64,000 bases of DNA from Mucilaginibacter cryoferens. Lineage in GTDB: Bacteria; Bacteroidota; Bacteroidia; Sphingobacteriales; Sphingobacteriaceae. Of this stretch, positions 24,369 through 34,600 are shown in pieces. The position numbers were made by a program, and so were the translations under genes. The stretch is taken from the NCBI RefSeq assembly GCF_014205845.1, contig NZ_JACHCR010000009.1, forward strand, positions 62,001-126,000, given 5' to 3'. Positions within the stretch are counted from its first letter, which is position 1. Each line of letters starts with the position of its first letter. The notes under the pieces are model-generated. The model saw nothing but the letters and a program-made list of their open reading frames with translations, was not told where the DNA came from and ran no database searches.

Positions 24369-26504
24369 ATGTTTAAGAAAGTATATTTATTAGTACTACT
24401 GGCCGCCGCGCTTGCATGTAAAGCCGCCCCTTCCAAACCCATTAAAGTAAGCGCTGCAGACCTGGTGCCCGATGAGAAACAGGTTATAGTATGTAAAAAA
24501 ATAGCAGAGCTTATTGCCAACTACAACTATAAAAAGGTGGAGTTGAACGATTCTGTATCAACCATAATTTATAACCGTTACATCAAATCGCTTGATGAAA
24601 ACCATAGTTACTTTCTGGCATCGGATGTAAAGGAGTTTGAAAAGTACAAAACCGTTTTGGATGATGATATTAAAGAAGGTAACCTTAACGATGCCTTTTA
24701 CATTTTTAATGTTTTTCAGAAAAGATACATTGAGCATGTAACCTACCAGTTGGCGCAGTTAAACAAAAGCTTTGATTTTGATTCGAAAGAGACCTTTATT
24801 TACGATCGTGATAAGTTGCCATGGCCTGCCTCACAAAAAGATATGGATGCTATGTGGACCCAGCGCGTTAAGTACGATTTACTTAACCTGAAACTGGCTA
24901 GCCCGGATATGGTTAAAAATAAAGCTACTTTGAAAAAACGTTACGAGAGTTTATTGTCGCAAGCCAATAAGCTTTCAAACCAGGATGTTTTCCAATACTT
25001 TATGGATGCCTTTACAGAGGCCATAGATCCGCACACGAATTACTTTAACCCATCAAACGCAGCTAATTTCAATATCGAAATGTCGCGCCAGGTAGAGGGT
25101 ATTGGCGCATCACTACTTTCAGAAAACGAATATGTTACCATTAAAACAGTTGTACCTGGTGGTCCGGCTGATAAGAGCAAGCAAATAAGCATCGATGATC
25201 GTATTGTGGGTGTTGCCCAGGGTAAAGACGGCGAATTTCAAAATATTGTAGGCTGGAGGGTAGAAAATGCTATAGCTATAATAAGGGGTACCAAAGGAAC
25301 AACTGTAAGGTTAGAGATTTTACCTGCCGGTACAAGCGCGGGTGGCAAACCTAAAATTGTGGAGATGGTACGTGAAAAGATCATCCTGAAAGATCAATCA
25401 GCTAAAAAAGAAATCCGTACTTATAACAGTAACGGCAAATCTGTAAAAATTGGTGTGATATCTATCCCCGCGTTTTATATCGACTATAACGATTATAAAG
25501 CAGGTAACCCTAACTACAAAAGCACCACACACGATGTTAAGATATTATTGGACAGCCTGAAACAAGAAAACGTTGACGGCGTAGTTATAGACTTACGTGA
25601 AAACGGTGGCGGTTCGTTAATGGAAGCTATTGAGCTTACAGGCTTGTTTATAAAAAGCGGCCCGGTAGTACAAGTGCGCGATACTAAAGACCAGGTAGAT
25701 GTAGAGAAGGACGAAGATACCTCCATTACTTATAGCGGTCCATTGGGTATTTTGGTCGATCGTTTTAGCGCATCAGCATCTGAGATCTTCTCTGGAGCTA
25801 TCCAGGATTACGGTCGTGGGTTGATCCTGGGTACACAAACCTATGGTAAAGGTTCGGTTCAAAACGCTATCGACCTCGATAGGGTATTGGGCTCGCCAAT
25901 TCGCGATAAGATCAATCAACTGGCAGGTACTAAAAAAGCAGGAGCGGTATCAACCGGCAGCCAAAGTACTTACGGGCAGCTTAATTTAACTATTGCTAAG
26001 TTTTACCGTGTTAGCGGTAATTCAACCCAACATAAAGGTGTAACGCCCGATATTCAGTTCCCATCGTTGATTCCTTTGGATAAATATGGTGAAGATACCG
26101 AGCCATCGGCAATGCCATTTGACGTAATCGAAAAAAGTGATTTTACCAAAGCCGGCGATTTTACCTCGGTTTTACCGCAGCTGAAAAAAATGCACGATCA
26201 GCGTATGACAACCAGCGACAGCTACAAATACATGTTAGAGGATATTGCCGACTTTAAAAAGCGCGATACCGAAAACAGTGTAACCTTAAACGAAGCTGAG
26301 TTGAAAAAACAACGTGATACAGACGAGGAGAAAGCTTTGGTGCGCAATAACCTGCGCCGTGTGGCCTTAGGTTTGCCTGCTCTTAAAAAAGGTGATAAAA
26401 AACCTAAAGACGAAGATCTGGATTTTGTAAAACGCGAAGTGGGCCAGGTAATGACCGACTACATCAGCTTAGGATCTAAATTTACAAGCGTTACTACACA
26501 ATAA
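24369..26504 (+). CDS. Carboxy-terminal (tail-specific) processing protease, S41A
   Basis: 711 residues from the ATG at 24369, which begins a signal; an earlier in-frame ATG at 24327 would add 14 polar residues. MFKKVYLLVLLAAALACKAA ends in a lipobox (LACK), so the protease is probably a lipoprotein. A PDZ domain covers about residues 230-330. RFSASASEIFSGAIQDYGRG holds the nucleophile Ser (about 468), and LGTQTYGKGSVQ holds the general-base Lys (about 493), a complete Ser-Lys dyad. The C-terminal region, rich in Lys, Asp and Glu, matches the tail-specific protease C-terminal extension. It degrades or trims proteins in the periplasm. A terminator follows. Confidence 0.93.
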   Translation: MFKKVYLLVLLAAALACKAAPSKPIKVSAADLVPDEKQVIVCKKIAELIANYNYKKVELNDSVSTIIYNRYIKSLDENHSYFLASDVKEFEKYKTVLDDDIKEGNLNDAFYIFNVFQKRYIEHVTYQLAQLNKSFDFDSKETFIYDRDKLPWPASQKDMDAMWTQRVKYDLLNLKLASPDMVKNKATLKKRYESLLSQANKLSNQDVFQYFMDAFTEAIDPHTNYFNPSNAANFNIEMSRQVEGIGASLLSENEYVTIKTVVPGGPADKSKQISIDDRIVGVAQGKDGEFQNIVGWRVENAIAIIRGTKGTTVRLEILPAGTSAGGKPKIVEMVREKIILKDQSAKKEIRTYNSNGKSVKIGVISIPAFYIDYNDYKAGNPNYKSTTHDVKILLDSLKQENVDGVVIDLRENGGGSLMEAIELTGLFIKSGPVVQVRDTKDQVDVEKDEDTSITYSGPLGILVDRFSASASEIFSGAIQDYGRGLILGTQTYGKGSVQNAIDLDRVLGSPIRDKINQLAGTKKAGAVSTGSQSTYGQLNLTIAKFYRVSGNSTQHKGVTPDIQFPSLIPLDKYGEDTEPSAMPFDVIEKSDFTKAGDFTSVLPQLKKMHDQRMTTSDSYKYMLEDIADFKKRDTENSVTLNEAELKKQRDTDEEKALVRNNLRRVALGLPALKKGDKKPKDEDLDFVKREVGQVMTDYISLGSKFTSVTTQ

Positions 26505-26528
26505 GAAGTTTTTATTAACTCTATATTG

Positions 26529-26558
26529 AAAGCCACCTGTTTTATGGGTGGCTTTTTT
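26529..26558 (+). terminator. Intrinsic terminator of the tail-specific protease gene
   Basis: AAAGCCACC (26529-26537) pairs with GGTGGCTTT (26547-26555), followed by T residues. Confidence 0.88.
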
Positions 26559-26687
26559 GTTGACTTCGCCCCGGATACGAAATTGGCAACGTTTGTTAAC
26601 TTTATACATAGTGTGCCCAATTACAACAAAATTCTGATTGTTAAATTTTTGTAACTTCGCCAACTTTAATCAATAAACTGACCATCA

Positions 26688-27149
26688 ATGTTAACTATCA
26701 ACAACTTCGCGGAGTTTGAAGCACAAATCGGTAACGAACTCGGCGTTTCGTCATGGTATAAGATTACCCAGGAGCAGATCAGCAAATTTGCAGATGCTAC
26801 TTTAGATCATCAATGGATTCACACCGATCCGGAGCGGGCCAAAACCGAAAGCCAGTTTGGTGCAACCATAGCCCATGGTTACCTTACCCTATCATTGATC
26901 CCTTATTTGTGGAAAGAGATAGTAAAGATAGGCAACCTGAAAATGGAGATCAATTACGGTATAGAAAGCCTGCGTTTCGGCCAACCTGTTATAGTTGATA
27001 GCGAAGTGAGGTTAAAAGTTAAGCTTGCCAACCTGGTAAACCTGCGCGGCAATATCAAAGCTACAATGACAACCATCCTCGAAATAAAAGACCAAAAGAA
27101 ACCAGCCTTTACAGGAGAGGTAGTTTTTATCTATAACTTTAATTCGTAA
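26688..27149 (+). CDS. MaoC-family (R)-hydratase/dehydratase
   Basis: 153 residues. TQEQISKFADATLDHQWIHT and DPERAKTESQFGATIAHGYL form the hydratase-2 motif, with the conserved Asp-x4-His pair and the Gly-rich turn; the single hot-dog domain is full length. Such enzymes hydrate trans-2-enoyl-CoA (or an acyl-carrier ester) to the (R)-3-hydroxy form. It is a single gene with no fatty-acid genes adjacent, so its pathway is unknown. Alternative annotations are dehydratase of an unrelated acyl ester. Confidence 0.9.
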   Translation: MLTINNFAEFEAQIGNELGVSSWYKITQEQISKFADATLDHQWIHTDPERAKTESQFGATIAHGYLTLSLIPYLWKEIVKIGNLKMEINYGIESLRFGQPVIVDSEVRLKVKLANLVNLRGNIKATMTTILEIKDQKKPAFTGEVVFIYNFNS

Positions 27150-27227
27150 GAGGTAAGCCCGCAAGGCTTAATTCCAATAATAAGTTTTTTTCGTTACTAA
27201 TGTTCCCCGTATCTATTGTTGTATAAC

Positions 27228-27317
27228 TAAAATAGGCATGTTTGCTATTATGGTTATTTGTGAATAATTAAAATAGTGGAGGTTTTTATTTTAGTTTTTT
27301 GTAAAAAAATAAAATAG
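27228..27317. repeat. Degenerate 41-bp tandem array in the fic promoter region
   Basis: The octamer TAAAATAG occurs at 27228-27235, 27269-27276 and 27310-27317, exactly 41 bases apart each time; the second and third copies extend to TAAAATAGTG. Flanking bases of the first two units also resemble each other, so this is a decayed tandem array of 2-3 units. The last octamer lies between the -33 and -7 boxes of the fic promoter. Confidence 0.7.
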
Positions 27318-27329
27318 TGAGTATCTTTG
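27299..27329 (+). promoter_or_regulatory. Bacteroidota-type promoter of the fic gene
   Basis: TTG (27299-27301), a 20-base spacer and TATCTTTG (27322-27329) match the -33/-7 consensus, 17 bases before the ATG. The spacer contains the third TAAAATAG of the upstream 41-bp array. Confidence 0.8.
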
Positions 27330-27345
27330 TTTTAATAAGACACCT

Positions 27346-28470
27346 ATGAAAACATTTGATGCCGGAACATATATTAAACAGGGTTATTATAAAAGTTTCC
27401 AGCCAACCTTTATTAATAAAGATTGGAAGTTGGAAGATATGGAGGTTATTAATCTTTTAAGTCAGGCTGATAGGCAATTGGGTAGGTTAGATATGTACTC
27501 AGAATATATTCCCAATATTGATCTGTTTATTAGTATGCATATCGCCAAAGAAGCTACTCAATCAAGCAAAATTGAAGGGACAAATACAAATGTTGAAGAG
27601 GTATTTTTAGAAAGGGAAGAGGTATCTCAGGAAAAAAGGAATGACTGGGAAGAAGTTCAAAACTATATACAAGCGATGAATAAAGCTATTCAATTGCTCG
27701 ATGGGCTTCCTTTTTCCTCTCGTCTAATACGCGAAACGCATAAAATATTACTTCAAGGTGTAAGAGGGGAGCATAAGCAACCTGGAAATTTCAGAACAAG
27801 TCAAAATTGGATTGGAGGGGCATCTATAAATGATGCAACTTTTATACCTCCTGCGCACACCTCAATTCCAGAGTTAATGTCAGATATCGAGAAGTTTGCA
27901 AACGACGACTTTAATAAATTTCCAGAGTTACTGAAAATTGCGTTGCTACATTATCAGTTTGAAACTATCCACCCTTTTTTAGATGGCAACGGGCGAGTGG
28001 GAAGGCTAATGATCACCCTTTACCTGGTTAGCAAAAACATTTTGAAAAAGCCAATCTTATATCTGTCCGATTTTTTAGAACGCAATAGAAGTTTGTATTA
28101 TGATAACCTCATGATGGTTAGAGAAAAAGGGAATTTAGATCAGTGGTTCAAATTTTTCCTGGTAGGGGTTATAGAAACAGCAAAAAGCAGTATCAAAACT
28201 TTTGACGGGATTCTGCAACTACAAAAGCAAATTGATACCAAGCTTCGCTTAATGGGTAGCAGGGCAGGCAATGCACAAAAGATCATGAACTATCTTTATC
28301 AAAAACCGGTAATCCACGCTCAAAAAATAGCGGAAGTTGCCGGTCTTTCTCCTGCAACAGCATATAAGTTGCTGGCTGAATTTGAAAAACTTGGCATCCT
28401 GGTAGAAATAACAGGAGCACAAAGGGGTAAATTATATGTCTTTAAAGAATATATAGCGTATTTCGGATAA
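27346..28470 (+). CDS. Fic/DOC family protein (AMPylation domain with C-terminal winged helix)
   Basis: 374 residues. The Fic core motif HPFLDGNGRVGR lies at about residues 209-220, intact, so NMP transfer (usually AMPylation) is expected. ATQSSKIEGTNTN at about 70-80 provides the SxxxE(G) inhibitory helix motif, so this is the self-inhibited class with the helix on the N-terminal side. The C-terminal part, HAQKIAEVAGLSPATAYKLL, is a winged-helix or helix-turn-helix module that could bind DNA, perhaps its own promoter array. Its target protein is unknown. The region is A+T-rich. It is convergent with gcvP and separated by a palindromic terminator. Confidence 0.92.
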   Translation: MKTFDAGTYIKQGYYKSFQPTFINKDWKLEDMEVINLLSQADRQLGRLDMYSEYIPNIDLFISMHIAKEATQSSKIEGTNTNVEEVFLEREEVSQEKRNDWEEVQNYIQAMNKAIQLLDGLPFSSRLIRETHKILLQGVRGEHKQPGNFRTSQNWIGGASINDATFIPPAHTSIPELMSDIEKFANDDFNKFPELLKIALLHYQFETIHPFLDGNGRVGRLMITLYLVSKNILKKPILYLSDFLERNRSLYYDNLMMVREKGNLDQWFKFFLVGVIETAKSSIKTFDGILQLQKQIDTKLRLMGSRAGNAQKIMNYLYQKPVIHAQKIAEVAGLSPATAYKLLAEFEKLGILVEITGAQRGKLYVFKEYIAYFG

Positions 28471-28522
28471 ACCTTCATTCTCTTTCTAAGACATCAACAT
28501 AGGATTGGATAATTACAAATAC

Positions 28523-28566
28523 ATAAAACATGAAAGGCCTCAATATTGAGGCCTTTCATGTTTTAT
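28523..28566. terminator. 44-bp perfect palindrome, bidirectional terminator between fic and gcvP
   Basis: The 44 bases 28523-28566 are a perfect palindrome, with the axis between 28544 and 28545 inside CAATATTG. The right end reaches the first base of the gcvP stop codon. A/T runs lie on both ends as expected of a bidirectional terminator. Confidence 0.88.
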
Positions 28567-31475
28567 CACGTTCCGTATTCGGGCGTGGTTATTTCGCTTT
28601 CTTCAAACTCGTAATCTGTTAGTGGCGGGCACGAGCAGATGAGGGTTCTATCACCATAAGTATCATTAACCCTGCCTACCGATGGCCAAAATTTAAAGGC
28701 GGCCACGTAAGGTAACGGAAATGCCGCTTTTTGGCGGGTGTAGGCATGCTCCCATTCGTTGCCGGTAATTACGGCTACGGTATGTGGCGCATTTTTTAGT
28801 GGGTTATCTGTTTTATCTAAAACACCACTGGCTACATCGGCAATTTCATGGCGGATAGCGATCATGGCATCGCAGAAACGGTCAAGCTCGTGCTTAGGCT
28901 CAGATTCTGTTGGCTCAACCATTACGGTACCCGCAACCGGGAACGATACAGTTGGCGCGTGGAAACCATAATCCATTAAACGTTTGGCAATATCTGTAAC
29001 CTCGATACCAAACGATTTAAACGAGCGGCAATCCAATATCATTTCGTGCGCGCAACGGCCATTGGCACCGGTGTATAATACCGGGAAATGATCTTGCAGG
29101 CGTGTTTTAATATAGTTGGCATTCAGAATCGCGTAGCGGGTTGCATTGGTCAGCCCTTCGCCGCCCATCATCGCTATATAAGCATGAGAGATGATAAGGA
29201 TTGATGCCGAACCCCATGGCGCCGCAGATACCGCGTGGATAGATTTACCCCTGTCGATATCAACCACAGCGTGACCGGGAAGATAAGGAACCAGGTGTTT
29301 AGCTACACCAATTGGGCCCATACCGGGGCCACCGCCACCGTGAGGGATGCAGAAGGTTTTATGCAAGTTTAAGTGGCAAACATCGGCACCAATATTGGCT
29401 GGGCTGGTTAAGCCTACCTGGGCGTTCATGTTGGCGCCATCCATATAAACCTGACCGCCATTTTTATGGATGATCTGGCAGATCTCGATGATCGACTCTT
29501 CAAATACACCATGTGTAGATGGGTAGGTAACCATTAAGCACGATAGCTCATTTTTATATTGTTCGGCTTTGGCACGCATATCGGCAACGTCTATGTTGCC
29601 GTTATCGTCGCATTTAACAACCACTATCTTCATACCGGCCATTGCTGCAGATGCAGGATTGGTACCGTGTGCCGATGATGGAATTAAAGCAATGTTACGG
29701 TGCGTATCGCCTCTATCGTGGTGATAGGCGCGGATAACCATTAAGCCCGCGTATTCGCCTTGCGCACCAGCGTTTGGCTGTAAGCTCATGGCTGCAAAAC
29801 CGGTGATCTCGCTCAACCAGTTGTTGATCTCATCAAACAATTGCATGTAGCCGCCTACCTGGTCGGTTGGTGCAAAAGGGTGAATTTTGCTGAAGTGGCT
29901 CCAGGTAACCGGTACCATCTCGGTAGTAGCATTCAGTTTCATGGTGCACGAACCCAAAGCAATCATCGAATGGCAAAGCGAAAGATCTTTTGCCTCTAAT
30001 GATTTAATGTAACGCAACATTTCATGTTCTGAATGGTGCGAGTTGAACAGGCTGTGGGTTAAGTAAGCAGATGTACGCTGTAATTCGGCCGGAATAACAG
30101 TTACCAGGTCGGCTTTCAAGTTGTCGAAATCAACATCGTTAATGGTTTTGCCTAATACCCTGGCAAAAAACCTTACAATGGTTTTAACATCGTCCGGCGA
30201 GGTAGTTTCGTCTAAAGTGATGGTAACAACAGAACCTTCGTAGTTAAGGTTCATTTCGTTGTTCAATGCTTCAGAATGTATAGGGCCGGCTAAGTGCGCA
30301 ACATCAAACTTCAGCGTATCAAAATACGATTGGTTTAGTTGCTGATAACCTAATTCGCCAAGGGCCTTGGCCAATAATATAGTTAGGCCATGTATTCTTT
30401 CTGCAATTAGTTTAACGCCTTTAGGGCCATGGTATACAGCATACATACCGGCCATAATAGCCAATAATGCCTGCGCTGTACAAATATTTGAGGTTGCTTT
30501 ATCCCTACGGATGTGCTGCTCGCGGGTTTGCAAAGCCATACGTAAGGCGTAGTTGCCCGCGCTATCGATAGTTACACCAATAATACGGCCCGGTATAGAG
30601 CGTTTGTATTCTTCTTTAGTAGCAAAAAAAGCAGCATGCGGACCGCCAAAGCCCATAGGTACACCAAAGCGTTGGGTTGAGCCAACAACAATATCGGCAC
30701 CCCACTCACCCGGAGGGGTTAACAGCACCAGGCTCATAATATCGGCAACAACGGTTAGCTTAATGCCTTTTTCGTGGCCTTTTGCAGCAAAATCTGCGTA
30801 GTTATAAACAGCGCCTTTGCCGGCAGGGTATTGTACAATGGCGCCAAACATGTTTTCGGTTAATTCAACCGTGCGGTGGTCGCCTATTTGCAGCTCGATA
30901 CCGTAAGGCTCAGAGCGGGTTTTTAAAATATCAATAGTTTGTGGAAACAGCTCTTCAGAAACGAAGAACACATTGGCTGCGTTGTTTTTACGCAGACTGT
31001 ATTGCATAAACATGGCTTCGGCAGCAGCAGTACCTTCATCAAGTAACGATGCATTGGCAATTTCCATACCGGTAAGGTCTATCACCATAGTCTGGAAATT
31101 CAATAAAGCCTGTAAACGGCCCTGTGCAATCTCGGCCTGGTATGGGGTGTATTGCGTATACCAGCCGGGGTTTTCCAGAATGTTACGCTGTATAACGCCC
31201 GGTACAATTACATCGTAATAACCTTTGCCGATGTAAGATTTAAACACCTTGTTTTTTAACGATGTTTGTTTGAGTGTGCTCAGATAATCAAACTCGCTTT
31301 TTGCAGGTGGCAGGCTGAGTGGTTTTTTTAGCCTGATCCTTTCCGGAATGGTTTGCGCAATTAATTCATCTAACGAATTAACGCCGATGGTTTTTAACAT
31401 TTTTGCCGTATCGGCCTCATTAGGAGCAATATGCCTTGATTGGAATTGTTCCTGGTAATCTGCGTTTAGCTTCAT
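28566..31475 (-). CDS. gcvP: Glycine dehydrogenase (decarboxylating), P-protein of the glycine cleavage system
   Basis: 969 residues, the normal length for the fused P-protein. The PLP lysine lies in [19 protein letters not shown] around residue 705. The N-terminal half has the non-catalytic domain ([20 protein letters not shown] is recognisable) and the C-terminal half the catalytic aminotransferase fold. The enzyme decarboxylates glycine and passes the aminomethyl group to the lipoyl H-protein in the cytoplasm. The gcvT and gcvH genes are not in this window. A good promoter precedes it on the minus strand and no glycine riboswitch is evident. Confidence 0.97.
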   Translation of the reverse strand: MKLNADYQEQFQSRHIAPNEADTAKMLKTIGVNSLDELIAQTIPERIRLKKPLSLPPAKSEFDYLSTLKQTSLKNKVFKSYIGKGYYDVIVPGVIQRNILENPGWYTQYTPYQAEIAQGRLQALLNFQTMVIDLTGMEIANASLLDEGTAAAEAMFMQYSLRKNNAANVFFVSEELFPQTIDILKTRSEPYGIELQIGDHRTVELTENMFGAIVQYPAGKGAVYNYADFAAKGHEKGIKLTVVADIMSLVLLTPPGEWGADIVVGSTQRFGVPMGFGGPHAAFFATKEEYKRSIPGRIIGVTIDSAGNYALRMALQTREQHIRRDKATSNICTAQALLAIMAGMYAVYHGPKGVKLIAERIHGLTILLAKALGELGYQQLNQSYFDTLKFDVAHLAGPIHSEALNNEMNLNYEGSVVTITLDETTSPDDVKTIVRFFARVLGKTINDVDFDNLKADLVTVIPAELQRTSAYLTHSLFNSHHSEHEMLRYIKSLEAKDLSLCHSMIALGSCTMKLNATTEMVPVTWSHFSKIHPFAPTDQVGGYMQLFDEINNWLSEITGFAAMSLQPNAGAQGEYAGLMVIRAYHHDRGDTHRNIALIPSSAHGTNPASAAMAGMKIVVVKCDDNGNIDVADMRAKAEQYKNELSCLMVTYPSTHGVFEESIIEICQIIHKNGGQVYMDGANMNAQVGLTSPANIGADVCHLNLHKTFCIPHGGGGPGMGPIGVAKHLVPYLPGHAVVDIDRGKSIHAVSAAPWGSASILIISHAYIAMMGGEGLTNATRYAILNANYIKTRLQDHFPVLYTGANGRCAHEMILDCRSFKSFGIEVTDIAKRLMDYGFHAPTVSFPVAGTVMVEPTESEPKHELDRFCDAMIAIRHEIADVASGVLDKTDNPLKNAPHTVAVITGNEWEHAYTRQKAAFPLPYVAAFKFWPSVGRVNDTYGDRTLICSCPPLTDYEFEESEITTPEYGT

Positions 31476-31502
31476 GAAGTAGTCGTCCCCTTAAATTTAC
31501 CG

Positions 31503-31533
31503 CAAAGGTACGGTTTTACATTTTTACTAACAA
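31503..31533 (-). promoter_or_regulatory. Bacteroidota-type promoter of gcvP
   Basis: On the minus strand, TTG (31531-31533), a 20-base spacer and TACCTTTG (31503-31510) match the -33/-7 consensus upstream of the gcvP start at 31475. Confidence 0.8.
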
Positions 31534-31601
31534 TTGCGTAATACCATCTTGACAAAGCATTTACAGGGAAAATTTATATCTTTAACAGACTATACTTTAT
31601 C

Positions 31602-34600
31602 ATGTTTGCTAAGAAATTTTTACTTTTAGTTGCTTTTCTCCTTTTACTAAGCAATCTTTCTTTTTCAGCTACTATTATAGTAACCAGTAATGCTGATACA
31701 GGTCCGGGTACTCTTCGCGAAGCACTAACTATTGCAGCAGGCAACGGCACTACGGTAGCCGATATCATTCAATTTAACTTACCGGGCAGTTTAGTGTCAG
31801 ATCGTACCATAAGGTTAAAAAGCCAGTTGCCTTTTATTACTTCAAACGTAACTATTGATGGTACTACGCAGCCAGGTATCGCCTTTGGGGTGTCAGATGC
31901 CCGGGTAATTATTGAGCCGGAAACTTCTCCTGTTTATTTCAATGCTTTAAATATTAATGGTGAGATAAATACAGGTGGTACACCCGCAACAAAAATTGCT
32001 ATATATGGGCTTTACATTCGCAATTTTGCCAAAATTACCAGTTTGGCAAATGTAGATTTAAGCCAGGGATCGGGTTTAATGATGCAAGGTAACGTAAGCG
32101 GGATAATTATTGGCGCGCCCGGCAAAGGGAATGTTTTTTGCGGTAATATTAATGGCATCTTTAACATTGCCTATTATTATTCCACAGCCTTATCTGATAT
32201 TCAGATCCAGAGTAATATTATTGGTTTGCTTGATGATGGCTTTACCGCAGCCAGCAACTATACAGGTATTAATTTAGGTTTGGATAAAGATGGCCTGATA
32301 GGGGGAACAGATGCCAACATGGGCAATGTGATAGCCGCAAACGTTACCGGCATTAATATTACCCGGGCCAATAACTTTGGTTTGCCCAACACCATAACCA
32401 TACAAAACAATAAAATTGGTACCGATTATACCGGTAAGGCCGACTTTAAAGATATCCCGCTTTTGCAGCAAAGCGCCTTCATTAAAGCTTATGGCATTAA
32501 TGTAAATTCATCAAATACAACGGTAAACATTACTGCCAACCTGGTATCGGGACAGCGTTACTGCGGTATTTATATCGAAAACTCTACATTTAAGATAACT
32601 GCAAATAAAATTGGTACCGATGTTACCGGTACAAACAACCTCGGCAATAGCGAGGGGATTCATGCAGGTACAAGCTCGTCAGGAACCATTGGAGGTAGTG
32701 CGGCTGCCGATAAAAATTTTATAGGTTTTAACAATTATGGTATTGAGGCTTTAAATAGTGTGCATACGCTAATTACGCGCAACAGCATTTTTTGTAACAG
32801 CGATTATGGCATAAGCGTTTCAAGTAATTATTACCAGGTACCCTTTGTACAGGTGCTTAATTTTAGCGGTACGGCAGTATCCGGAACAGCCACCCCCAAT
32901 TGCAGCATCGAGTTGTTTTTATCTGATGATTGCGGCAATATATGCCAGGGTAAAACCTATATAACCACCGTACAATCAAACGGAAGCGGCGTATGGAACT
33001 ATTCGGGCGTTTTTAGTAAAGCAGTTATTGCCACAGCTACGGATGCCAACAATAATACGTCGCCCTTTTCATCACTGGTGATACAGGATAACGATGTGGT
33101 TGTTAAAAACTATACCTGCGCCTACCAGGGCAGCATAACTATACAACAAAACCGTACCGGGCTTTTATTCCATTGGGACAAAAAAGAAATTAATGGATCA
33201 TTAACACCAATAGGCGATACACAGAATATTAAAAACCTGTTGCCCGGCACTTACCAGTTAACTGTTCAATACCCCGGCGGATGCCAAAAAATAACACAAC
33301 TGTTTGAGATAAAAGATCTGCGGATAAAAATACAGAATGTAATTGTACCTACGCCCCAGTGCCGCCAAAAGTTTTTCCTCTTTGATGTGAATTTTACAGG
33401 AGGTACGGGCAATGTAAGCTTTGCCTGGAAAGATAAAAACGGTCAAACCCAATCAACCGGTAAGGCTGCTAATTTACCCGAGGGAACCTACACAGTTACA
33501 ATTTCTGATGAGGCTGGTTGCGCGGTTACCTCATCGCCTGCCATCACTATTAAGGCCAAGCCGGGCCCCGACTATGATCTTTCCACAATGACGGTTACCA
33601 CTGCGCGTTGCGGGATAGCCGAGGGAGGTATAAGTAATATAACAACAACGGTAGGTATTGGTACTTTAACTTACAAATGGACAGATGCGACAGGCAAAAC
33701 AATTGCCACCACAAAAGATCTTGCTAAGGTTAACGGAGGGTACTACACACTTACTTTATATGATCAAAGCGAATGTAGTCCATATTCTACGCCTCCCATA
33801 TTTATTGAGGAAACCAATTCTGTAAATATCAACGGGGGATTTATCACTCCGGCAAAATGTGGTAATAACGATGGCGCAATAACAGGAGTATCCGTCCAAA
33901 ACGCCGATTTGTTTCAGTGGTATGGCCCCCAGGGCAATCAAATTCCAACCAATCAAAATAATTTGGATATCGCTAATCTAAGCGATGGGGTATACCGTTT
34001 AAATGCACTTAATACGGTTACCAAATGCAGTAACGACAGATATTTTACCGTTAACAGGCTGGCACTGGAAGTATTTACTATTAAAAGCCTGGTTAGCGTG
34101 CCAACCACCTGTGGGTTAAATAATGGGGCAATTAGTCTCGAGTTTGATGGTGAAATAATTCCATCGTCTTATCAATGGCTAAAACAGGATGGTACTTTAG
34201 TTGGTAGCAATGCCAGCATAGGTGGTTTAGCAGCGGGCTTTTATACGCTTAATGTAACCGATAAAAATGGCTGCCCAAGCGTGTTAGTAAATAATTACGA
34301 AGTAAAGGTAACGCCGCTTCTGCAGTTTTCATCGCTGAACAATCCGTTTTCGAAGCCAGATCAATGCGACCAGCTATTTGGAAGCATTACCGGTGTGGAT
34401 GTAACGGGAGGTGTGCCCCCTTACAAATACAGCTGGACAAATACCGGTAATAATGCCGTTGTTGGTACCGATAAAGACCTGAAAAATGTAGGCAAAGGCG
34501 ATTATTCGCTGGTGGTTACCGATAATACGGCATGCGCTATCCCGCTTACGGTTGAGCGTGTGGTTGATAATAACGAGTTTGTACCAGATGAGCCGGTGGT

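Noticed and set aside
27346..28470. Fic protein as part of a Fic/FicA or Doc/Phd toxin-antitoxin pair
   Set aside because: No small antitoxin gene adjoins it, and the inhibitory helix motif appears to be within the protein itself.
31476..31601. Glycine riboswitch upstream of gcvP
   Set aside because: The 5' region is only about 125 bases, holds an ordinary promoter, and lacks the tandem aptamer structure.
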